Source: Chloroflexota bacterium
Lineage (GTDB): Bacteria; Chloroflexota; Anaerolineae; CG2-30-64-16
DNA length: 20,454 nt
Assembly: GCA_029555885.1 (NCBI GenBank)
Contig: JAKPQT010000534.1
Coordinates: forward strand, 1 to 20,454
Direction: 5' to 3'
The notes beneath the pieces were generated by a model. The model was given only the letters and a program-made list of their open reading frames with translations. It ran no database searches and was not told the DNA's origin. This document shows, one piece after another, positions 13,880-20,454 of this stretch (the first letter of the stretch is position 1; each line of letters begins with the position of its first letter). Made by a program: the position numbers and the translations under genes.

Positions 13880-14487
13880 GATGACCTCGCTCGTTCGTAG
13901 TCCTCCGGCGTGTCCAGGTCTGCCAGGATGGACGGTGTATGGAGTGTCAGGTATTCTACCATAGCCCGGTGGTCGGCCAGCACGCGGCGGAGGTTATCAG
14001 TCGCGACCAGGGCGGCAGGCCACAGGCTGCGCGGCAGGAGGATGGGATGCCCCGCGCGCAGGTTGTAGCTGGGGATGATGACGTGCTGCCAGCCGGACGC
14101 GGCCCCGGCCGCAAGGACGGCCTGCACGGTCGTGACCTGCATCTGCGGCTGGTCGCCCAGGCAGAGCAGCACAGCGGGATGGAGCGCGTCAGGGTCCTCT
14201 AGTGCGGCCAGCCCCGCCTGGATGGAACTGAGCATCTCGCCGGAGGCGTAATCCGGGTTGTGGACGAGGCGGGCCGGTACACCGGTCGCCTGTGCCGCCG
14301 CAGCGACTTCCGCCTGACGGTTACCGGTGACGACGATGATTTCGGTGATGCCTGCCGCGTCCAGCGTCAGCAGCACCTGCCCGATGACTGTGGTCGCGCC
14401 CCACGGCAGGGTCAGCTTGAAGTGCCCCATGCGCCGGGAGAGTCCGGCCGCGAGGATGAGCGCGGGGATACTCACACTTTCATCCAC
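13870..14487 (-). CDS. mocA: MocA/MobA-like nucleotidyltransferase, probable molybdenum cofactor cytidylyltransferase
   Basis: A 205-aa NTP-transferase. Members of this family join CMP (MocA) or GMP (MobA) to molybdopterin. The sequence shows LAAGLSRRMGHFKLTLPWG at 12-30 (nucleotide-binding loop with Lys24), GEMLSSIQAGL near 75-85, CLGDQPQM near 108-115, GHPILLPR and a closing DLDTPEDY. The GEMLSSIQ and GHPxLL motifs favour MocA-type over MobA, and xdhC nearby agrees because MCD enzymes need CMP. The ATG at 14487 overlaps tag by 16 bases and lacks a ribosome binding site; a GTG at 14475 forms a GTGA overlap with the tag stop, has GGA five bases upstream and would give VSIPALILAAG, so it may be the true start. 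Related family members of other specificity cannot be excluded. Confidence 0.85.
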   Translation of the reverse strand: MDESVSIPALILAAGLSRRMGHFKLTLPWGATTVIGQVLLTLDAAGITEIIVVTGNRQAEVAAAAQATGVPARLVHNPDYASGEMLSSIQAGLAALEDPDALHPAVLLCLGDQPQMQVTTVQAVLAAGAASGWQHVIIPSYNLRAGHPILLPRSLWPAALVATDNLRRVLADHRAMVEYLTLHTPSILADLDTPEDYERARSSCA

Positions 14488-15008
14488 GGCGGGTTCAGGG
14501 CGGCAATCTTGGCGTAGATGGGGCAGTCAGGGTCGTGTGCGCCGGGCAAGTAGCCCGTGCTCACGAGGAACTCGCGCGCAATCTCCCCGCCCGTGAAGCG
14601 GAACGTCCGCTTGAACAGCCTGACCCATTCCGCCAGCGGCAGCGGATGATGAGCGTCCAGCCAGCCGGCGAACGAGCCGTATTCCGCCCGCAACGCCAGC
14701 ACGCGCCGCGCGTTCTCGATGACCGCGTGGACCTTCAGTCGGTTGCGGATGATGCCGGCGTCGGCCAGCAGCCGCGCGACATCGGCCTCCCCGTAGGCCG
14801 CGACCTTCTCCGGATCGAAGCCATCGAACGCGGCCCGGAAGTTTGCTTGCTTCCTGAGGATGGTCGTCCACGAAAGGCCCGCCTGGTTGATTTCCAGGGC
14901 CAGCCGTTCGAGCAGCGCAGCATCCGAGCGCAGCGGGAAGCCGTACTCGGTGTCATGGTAAGGCTGATGGACCGGGTCGGTGCGGGCGACGTCGCAGTAG
15001 CTCGGCAT
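14472..15008 (-). CDS. tag: DNA-3-methyladenine glycosylase I
   Basis: A base-excision repair glycosylase of 178 aa that removes 3-methyladenine from alkylated DNA. The zinc-snap residues known from E. coli Tag are in place: Cys5, His18 (YHDTEYG), His158 and Cys162 (HDPDC), with the same His-x3-Cys spacing. The active-site region LEINQAGLSWTTILRK (Glu39, Trp47) and DAGIIRNRLKVHA are well conserved. Two differences from E. coli are visible: Trp6 is not kept (CDV for CGW) and EWG is EYG. The start at 15008 is chosen because Cys5 then matches the family and AGGGG lies about six bases upstream; the ATG at 15026 would add six residues. The gene overlaps mocA and is preceded by a 107-bp palindrome. 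Confidence 0.94.
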   Translation of the reverse strand: MPSYCDVARTDPVHQPYHDTEYGFPLRSDAALLERLALEINQAGLSWTTILRKQANFRAAFDGFDPEKVAAYGEADVARLLADAGIIRNRLKVHAVIENARRVLALRAEYGSFAGWLDAHHPLPLAEWVRLFKRTFRFTGGEIAREFLVSTGYLPGAHDPDCPIYAKIAALNPPWMKV

Positions 15009-15030
15009 GGATTTCCCCTGCTCCACACAG

Positions 15031-15137
15031 CATAGCGGTCACAGGTTGAAGGTTGCAGGTTGAAAGTTGCCAGCATGGCGGGTCATGCCCCAACTGGGCA
15101 ACCTTCAACCTGCAACCTTCAACCTGTGACCGCTATG
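15031..15137. repeat. 107-bp near-perfect palindrome with 41-nt arms
   Basis: Arms 15031-15071 and 15097-15137 are complementary at 40 of 41 positions, around a 25-nt centre that itself contains GCATG/CATGC. Each arm includes a 14-nt tandem repeat, AGGTTGAAGGTTGC twice with one change. It lies between the SPFH gene (stop at 15146) and tag (start at 15008). RNA from either strand would form a very stable hairpin, but no T-run follows, so it is not a classical terminator. Confidence 0.9.
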
Positions 15138-15145
15138 GTTGCTGC

Positions 15146-16261
15146 TTACGGCACCGATGTCGTCGCGTTCGTGTCCACCGTCGGCTGGATGCCCGGCCCG
15201 GCGAGGACGATGGTCGGCAGGACGCCCTCGGGCGTGAAGATGATCTTGTCGGTCGCCTTCAGCGCGCTGGCATTCGCAAGTGCGGTCTGGATTGCCAGGT
15301 AAGCGGGATTATCGCCAAACAGCTCGGCCTTGACGATCTCGGCGGCCAGGTCCGCCTTGGCCTTCTCGGCTGCGGCGCGGGCGACGGCCTGGTTGATGGC
15401 CAGGTCGCGCTCGGCGGAGAGCAGTTCGTTGTTCTTGGTGGCCTCGATGACTGCGCGCTGCGCCTCGGCCTTCTGCTTTTCGAGCTCGGCCAGGAGGGTC
15501 TGCTGCCGCGCTTCTTCCTGCACGCGGCTCTGTGCCACGCGTACCTCACCCTGTTGCCGCGCCTGTTCGGCGGCCGCCTCGGCCTCCGCCTTGAGCTTGT
15601 CCTGCGCGGCCTTCTCCGTGTTCAGCCGGCTCTGCGTGGTCGCATCCAGGATAGCCTGCGCCTCGGGCGAGAGGATGATGTTGGGCACGACGACGTTGGC
15701 GATCTGCAGGCCGTAGCTGTCGGCCAGCCGGCTGAGCTCCTCGTCGATGCACTCGCGCAGCACGTCGCGGGCCGTACCGATCACGTTGTCGTTGAACGTG
15801 CGCTCGCCGATGCACACCTTGGCGGCCTGCCGCGCGAGCCCTTCGACGCGATCCTTAAGGATGTGTTCCTGGAGATAGACCTCGCTGTACTGCGCCCAGT
15901 TGTTCTTGAGCAGGTCGGCCTGGGCGAGATTGGGCCGGAAGATGTCGCCGGAAACCATCAGCCCCAGGCGCTGCCGGTCCTTCGTGATGATTTCCTGGTC
16001 TTCGACGGTGAACGGCACGGCCGAGCTAGGCACCTTCTTCAGCTCGACATACAGACCCACGTCGGAGTACAGGCCAGGCCCGACGACTTCGTGAATCTTA
16101 CCGCCGCGGAAACGAACGCCGACTTCCTGCTGTTCGACCCGCTGCATGAAATAGAAGAGGTTGCTGCTGAACAGCACGACGAGGGCAATCAGCACGAACA
16201 CCACGACGATGGCAACGCGGAGGATGCCCAGGTTGACGCGCGGGACGGGGTTGGCTCTCAT
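15146..16261 (-). CDS. SPFH/band 7 (prohibitin-like) membrane protein
   Basis: A 371-aa membrane protein of the stomatin/prohibitin/flotillin/HflK-C superfamily, which form oligomeric membrane scaffolds and often regulate membrane proteases. A single N-terminal membrane helix at about 12-36 is followed by the SPFH domain (about 40-230), with QQEVGVRFRGGKIHEVVGPG at its beginning and a long Ala/Glu/Gln/Lys-rich coiled coil at about 225-310. The C-terminus (about 310-371) is Pro/Thr-rich. The start at 16261 has AGGAG nine bases upstream. It follows the terminator of the phosphofructokinase gene, so it must have its own promoter, but only a lone TTGACC just before the ribosome binding site was seen. 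No NfeD or FtsH partner gene is adjacent, so its client is unknown. Confidence 0.9.
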   Translation of the reverse strand: MRANPVPRVNLGILRVAIVVVFVLIALVVLFSSNLFYFMQRVEQQEVGVRFRGGKIHEVVGPGLYSDVGLYVELKKVPSSAVPFTVEDQEIITKDRQRLGLMVSGDIFRPNLAQADLLKNNWAQYSEVYLQEHILKDRVEGLARQAAKVCIGERTFNDNVIGTARDVLRECIDEELSRLADSYGLQIANVVVPNIILSPEAQAILDATTQSRLNTEKAAQDKLKAEAEAAAEQARQQGEVRVAQSRVQEEARQQTLLAELEKQKAEAQRAVIEATKNNELLSAERDLAINQAVARAAAEKAKADLAAEIVKAELFGDNPAYLAIQTALANASALKATDKIIFTPEGVLPTIVLAGPGIQPTVDTNATTSVP

Positions 16262-16304
16262 GGGTAACTACTCCTGTAACGGTCAAGACGCGCTGGCTCG
16301 TGAG

Positions 16305-16347
16305 AAAAAAAGCAGAGGGCACGACCACGCGGCCGGCTGCCCCCTGC
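16305..16347 (-). terminator. Intrinsic terminator of the phosphofructokinase gene
   Basis: On the minus strand GCAGGGGGCA (16347-16338) pairs with TGCCCTCTGC (16321-16312), ten pairs with one G.U, around a 16-nt GC-rich loop, followed directly by seven T (16311-16305). It stands 66 bases past the stop codon and separates the phosphofructokinase from the SPFH gene. Confidence 0.88.
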
Positions 16348-16412
16348 CTGTAGGTTCCGAAAGGCGGTTTGCAGGATGCAACACCGTTGCACTCTGCGTG
16401 CCTTCTGTGTTT

Positions 16413-17585
<1,173 letters not shown>

Positions 17586-17668
17586 CCTAGTTTTCTCCTG
17601 CGGGGATTCAACATCACGCGACGGAAATAAGAGGCAACTGGGCCGTGCGTGCTATCATGCCGGGCATT

Positions 17669-17697
17669 AGTTTAGCGCGAGGCAGGGATTTTGGCAA
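17669..17697 (-). promoter_or_regulatory. Sigma70-type promoter of the phosphofructokinase gene
   Basis: On the minus strand TTGCCA (17697-17692) and TAAACT (17674-17669) are separated by exactly 17 bases. The expected start near 17662 gives a 5' leader of about 77 bases with no clear structure before the AGGAG. Confidence 0.7.
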
Positions 17698-17731
17698 GTT
17701 CGTGGAAAACCTTTCATGCCGTGGACAGCCA

Positions 17732-17764
17732 ACGGCCACCTCTCGCGCGGGCGAAGGTGGCCGT
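17732..17764. repeat. Hairpin between the small membrane protein gene and the phosphofructokinase promoter
   Basis: ACGGCCACCT (17732-17741) and AGGTGGCCGT (17755-17764) are perfect 10-nt inverted repeats, with TCGC/GCGA also able to pair inside. No T-run follows on either strand. It is placed to act as a 3' RNA-stabilising or termination structure for the upstream gene, but this is not shown. Confidence 0.6.
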
Positions 17765-17862
17765 AGGGCCATGTCTGAAACAAAATATCGGGTCGCGGTG
17801 TGGATGCTGTGCTCCTTGAGAGGCCCCATCGGAGATAGGGCGCTCACTTGACATGAGCCTGC

Positions 17863-18147
17863 TTACTCGGAGGCCATCAGGCGCGTGTTTTCCTCGATAT
17901 CGATCAGCAGCGCAATGATGCTGCCAAAAGCATAGAGCTGGACGAACCAGACAATCGCCAGGACCGGCAAGGCCCATGAGCCGGCCGTGAAGATGCCTTT
18001 GAGCACCCCCATTTCCGCGGACATGCCCCCGGCTGCGCCCAGGCCGGCCACCAGACCCACGATACCGGCGATCAGGATCACAAACGCAACCACTTTCAGG
18101 ATTGTCGCGATGACGCGCAAGAGACGATATCTACGCGTTACGTTCAT
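17863..18147 (-). CDS. Small two-helix membrane protein, function unknown
   Basis: A 94-aa hydrophobic protein. Residues 1-9 are basic, followed by membrane segments at about 12-40 and 55-82, with a short Gly/Ala/Met-rich loop between them, and an acidic tail IDIEENTRLMASE. The basic N-terminus suggests that both ends face the cytoplasm. I do not recognise a named family; similar FGSIIALLIDIEENTR-like endings occur in small uncharacterised membrane proteins. The ATG at 18147 has AAGGA six bases upstream. It lies 96 bp after the first lipoprotein gene (with a hairpin between them) and 277 bp before the phosphofructokinase gene, from which it is separated by a promoter. Co-transcription with the lipoproteins is possible and is the only hint of role. 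Confidence 0.75.
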   Translation of the reverse strand: MNVTRRYRLLRVIATILKVVAFVILIAGIVGLVAGLGAAGGMSAEMGVLKGIFTAGSWALPVLAIVWFVQLYAFGSIIALLIDIEENTRLMASE

Positions 18148-18174
18148 AGTCGATCCTTTCTAGCGGCGCCCAGT

Positions 18175-18210
18175 GGCCCGCTGCCGGGCGATGATGCGCG
18201 ACAGCGGGCC
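18175..18210. repeat. Hairpin downstream of the first lipoprotein gene
   Basis: GGCCCGCTG (18175-18183) and CAGCGGGCC (18202-18210) are perfect 9-nt inverted repeats around an 18-nt loop. It lies between the lipoprotein stop at 18244 and the next start at 18147. There is no T-run, so partial termination or transcript-end protection is more likely than full termination. Confidence 0.6.
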
Positions 18211-18243
18211 GCCGGGGTGCTATGCATCGGCGCAGCGGTTGGC

Positions 18244-19215
18244 CTACTGCATCTTGACCGGAATCGCCTCGACGCCCTCGGCGCGCGGCAGGTGAATCAG
18301 GATCGAGACGTCTGTGTTGCTCAACAGGGGTACGAGCTGGTTCACGATATTCCAGTCAATCGGCATGTGTGCGTACATGCGCTGGGCCGCTTCCAGGGTG
18401 TTCTGCAGCATAACCTGGTCCCAGGCAACGCCGGGCAGCGGCATACCGTTCACGAACAGGTACAGCCCGTCGCCCTTGCTGCGCAGTTGTAGGAACTGCA
18501 CGTTGCTGGCCTGAGCCTGCTGGATGTAGTACGGGTGCAGGGCCAGCGGGGCGTTGATGCCCGCGTTCGCCAGGTCGCGTGCTGAGATGCCCATGATCGA
18601 GGGCACGCCCTGGGCGTCGTACTTGATCTCGAACTGCATGACGGCAGAGGCCGGGCCGTTGGCCGGCATCGGGGTTGCCATCACGACATCGTCAGTAGCC
18701 AACGCAATAGCCTCCGTGCCCTCGGCCATCGGGAACTTCACCACGATGGAGAGGCCGAGGCGTTTTGCGATGGGGGCCAGCTTCTCGACCAGGCCGCCCA
18801 ACTGCTCGTACTGCGGCCCGAGCATCTTGACAAACCCACCCGCGGCTTCCAGGGAGCCATCCTGCCAGCTCACATGCGGCATGAGTTTGCCGTTAACCAT
18901 CATCGCCAGCCCGGTGCCGGTCTGCCGGAGCTCCACATGCTGGACATTCGCGACTTTCATCCAGTTGATGTACGTCGGGTCCATGCGGTAGGCGCTCAGG
19001 TCCAGGTTCATGCCGACCGATCGGGCGAGGGTCTGCACGTCCAGTCCTTCGAGGCTCGGAGTGCCGTCTTCGCCGTAGGCGATGACGATCCGAGGCAGCG
19101 CGATCACAAACTGCTCACCGTTCTCGGTTTCTGGCGCGGCAGCCGGCATGATGGCGGGGCCACAACCTGCCATCAAGAGCCCAACAATGGCTAACGCAAC
19201 GACGACTCTTCGCAT
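18244..19215 (-). CDS. Lipoprotein with two internal repeat modules, unrecognised family (paralogue of 19437-20396)
   Basis: A 323-aa predicted lipoprotein: MRRVVVALAIVGLLMAGC with lipobox LMAGC (Cys18), then a short linker. The rest is an internal duplication: module A at about 34-172 and module B at about 191-323. The modules share ALPR/EIKYD-type entry strands, G.PS..G(L/I), NVQ.(V/L).LR..G.GL...VNG..(L/M)P.V.W(D/Q), a helical stretch, and a closing strand IVVKFPMAEGTEAIAL or ILIHLPRAEGVEAIPV. The N-terminal ATG at 19215 has GGAGG six bases upstream; an in-frame extension to 19329 is rejected. A second gene of the same build lies immediately upstream. No catalytic motif is seen, and I cannot name a function; a surface-exposed binding role is only a guess. 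Confidence 0.85.
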   Translation of the reverse strand: MRRVVVALAIVGLLMAGCGPAIMPAAAPETENGEQFVIALPRIVIAYGEDGTPSLEGLDVQTLARSVGMNLDLSAYRMDPTYINWMKVANVQHVELRQTGTGLAMMVNGKLMPHVSWQDGSLEAAGGFVKMLGPQYEQLGGLVEKLAPIAKRLGLSIVVKFPMAEGTEAIALATDDVVMATPMPANGPASAVMQFEIKYDAQGVPSIMGISARDLANAGINAPLALHPYYIQQAQASNVQFLQLRSKGDGLYLFVNGMPLPGVAWDQVMLQNTLEAAQRMYAHMPIDWNIVNQLVPLLSNTDVSILIHLPRAEGVEAIPVKMQ

Positions 19216-19390
19216 ATAGCACCTCCGTTGTGTGTTAGGAAGAGATGAGGTCTCAGGCCCTATACCTGGACCGGCGGACGACGACATTTGATATACAGTG
19301 GAGCATTGCTGGCTCCGCCCGCACGGCAAGTGGCAGGCTCCATGTGGGCGCTCGACGATCCCGCTCCACTGCTATCGGCATAATGGTAGG

Positions 19391-19419
19391 GTCGAGACGT
19401 CCCATCGGGACATCTCGAC
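19391..19419. repeat. Strong hairpin downstream of the second lipoprotein gene
   Basis: On the minus strand GTCGAGATGTCCC pairs with GGGACGTCTCGAC (13 pairs, one U.G) around a 3-nt loop, starting about 18 bases after the stop codon at 19437. No T-run follows (CCCTACC), so it could stabilise the 3' end or act as a factor-dependent terminator. The rest of the 19216-19436 gap holds a 9-nt inverted pair, CAGTGGAGC (19296-19304) with 19363-19371, and no gene. Confidence 0.65.
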
Positions 19420-19436
19420 GATGTATGGTGCAGTCG

Positions 19437-20396
19437 TTATTCGTGCATCTTGGCCGGAATGGGTTCCTGGCCCGCAGCAATTGGGAAGTGAATCATAATA
19501 CCCACATCGGCGCGGTCCAGGTACGGTACGACCTGTTCGAGCAACGGCAGAAGCTGGTTGTCCGCGGCCAGCTTGCGCACGACGTCCATCAGGTTGGCGA
19601 GTAGTTGGGTGTCCCAGTTCAGCGTCGGCAGCGGTTCGCCGTTGGTGTAGATGATGGCGCCCGCGGGATCGGTCTGGAACTCAACCGTTTGCAGGTTGGC
19701 CGCCTGGATGTTCGCGAGCGTGTCGGCGGGGAGGGCGAAATTGACGCCTACGGTTGCCAGGTCATCTGCGCTCAACCCGAGCAGCCCTGGCCGGCCCTGC
19801 TCATCGAACTTGGCCTCGAACTTGATGATCATGCCCGCGGGCTCAGTACTGGGAGTGGGCTGGAACTTCTTAGCCTCGTTGGCATCGACCATCGGGATCT
19901 CAGCCGCATCCCCGCGCGGGAAGCGCAGGACGATGTCCAGGCCCAGGCGTGTGACGAGGGGCAGCAGTTGGCGGATCATCTGGGCGTTCTGCACATTCAT
20001 GAAGACATCCGCTACGTCAAGCGCCCGCGGCAACGATTCCGCCGACCAGCCCAGGTGGGGCATGGGCTGGCTGTTCACGAAGAACAAGATGCGGTCACCG
20101 ACGGCAGCGATTTCGATATGCTGAATGCCAGCATCCACCATCTGCTGTACGGTGGCTGGCGGCACCTTCATGGCAGAGGTGTCGACGCCAAACATGCCAA
20201 GCAAGGAGGGGCTGATGCCGAGCAGGCTGGGGTTGCCTTCGGCATCCAGGTCGACGACCAGGCGGGGCAAAGCAACCTGGAAGATTTCGCCGCCAGCCGT
20301 GCCTGTTTCCGACGACTGGACTGCTGCGCCGCTGCCGCAACCGGCAAGCGCCAAGGCGACCACGAGGAGCAACCACACCGGAGAACGTTGTCTCAT
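19437..20396 (-). CDS. Lipoprotein with two internal repeat modules, unrecognised family (paralogue of 18244-19215)
   Basis: A 319-aa predicted lipoprotein: MRQRSPVWLLLVVALALAGC with lipobox LAGC (Cys20). Module A spans about 37-170 and module B about 188-318, sharing F.VALPRLVVDLDAEGNPSLLG / IKFEAKFDEQGRPGLLGLS, then IQHIEI...VNSQPMPHLGW / LQTVEF...TNGEPLPTLNW, a helix with LLPL, and DIVLRFP / GIMIHFP. The C-terminus PIPAKMHE echoes IPVKMQ of the paralogue, so the pair arose by gene duplication after the internal duplication. The ATG at 20396 has GGAGG five bases upstream; an upstream in-frame ATG at 20414 lies before the Shine-Dalgarno and is not used here. Start of the gene cluster is outside or at the window edge. 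Function is unknown. Confidence 0.85.
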   Translation of the reverse strand: MRQRSPVWLLLVVALALAGCGSGAAVQSSETGTAGGEIFQVALPRLVVDLDAEGNPSLLGISPSLLGMFGVDTSAMKVPPATVQQMVDAGIQHIEIAAVGDRILFFVNSQPMPHLGWSAESLPRALDVADVFMNVQNAQMIRQLLPLVTRLGLDIVLRFPRGDAAEIPMVDANEAKKFQPTPSTEPAGMIIKFEAKFDEQGRPGLLGLSADDLATVGVNFALPADTLANIQAANLQTVEFQTDPAGAIIYTNGEPLPTLNWDTQLLANLMDVVRKLAADNQLLPLLEQVVPYLDRADVGIMIHFPIAAGQEPIPAKMHE

Positions 20397-20454
20397 GAGT
20401 ACCTCCGCATGCAAAGAGAGAGGCGATGCGCCTGCGACTTCAAGCGCCGAGCGA

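Noticed and set aside
12440..13900. 486-codon open frame on the plus strand
   Set aside because: It is antisense to proS, which shows all class II motifs; the product is His/Arg/Val-rich shadow translation.
15031..15137. Intrinsic terminator for the SPFH gene
   Set aside because: The stem is very strong but no T-run follows on the minus strand, and the arm design (tandem units, 41 nt) is that of a dispersed repeat.
15053..16267. 404-codon open frame on the plus strand
   Set aside because: It is antisense to the SPFH gene and begins inside the 107-bp palindrome.

Overview
The window is GC-rich, and all thirteen convincing protein-coding genes, plus one 20-codon leader ORF, lie on the minus strand, so transcription runs from 20454 towards 1. 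No rRNA, tRNA, CRISPR array, transposase or phage gene was seen. The gene set (PBP1C next to an alpha-2-macroglobulin with Big_5-type repeats, a phosphofructokinase with PPi-type signature residues, XdhC and MocA, lipoproteins with Lys/Arg-poor lipobox leaders, many different palindromic intergenic repeats) suggests a free-living, probably Chloroflexota-like bacterium. That assignment is inference from gene content, not from a marker gene.

Layout in the direction of transcription. (1) 20396-18244: two paralogous lipoproteins of an unrecognised family, each made of two copies of the same ~135-residue module. (2) 18147-17863: a small two-helix membrane protein. (3) 17585-16413: a phosphofructokinase with its own sigma70-type promoter and a strong intrinsic terminator. 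(4) 16261-15146: an SPFH/band-7 membrane protein. (5) A 107-bp near-perfect palindrome, then tag, mocA-like and proS, which overlap each other, then xdhC and a class III CoA-transferase, with palindromic repeats in the gaps. (6) 9417-8856: a 562-bp control region. (7) 8855-5011: two overlapping ABC half-transporters. (8) 4845-1: pbpC followed by an alpha-2-macroglobulin lipoprotein that runs off the window edge.

The most interesting region is 8856-9318. Reading with transcription it holds five copies of an 18-bp imperfectly palindromic motif, a good -35/-10 promoter, a Shine-Dalgarno sequence with a 20-codon leader ORF whose second half lies in a strong hairpin, further hairpins, an intrinsic terminator, and then the Shine-Dalgarno and start of the first ABC gene. 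The two ABC subunits carry complementary defects (degenerate signature in one, missing catalytic Glu in the other), as in asymmetric heterodimeric exporters. The arrangement resembles ribosome-mediated attenuation of Bacillus bmrBCD, but here with an operator array in front of the promoter.

A second theme is palindromic elements inside reading frames: the two ABC genes and xdhC contain fold-back sequences translated in frame into linkers or loops. The same style of element, in four unrelated sequence families, fills intergenic gaps at 4942-5006, 10676-10749, 12051-12122 and 15031-15137.
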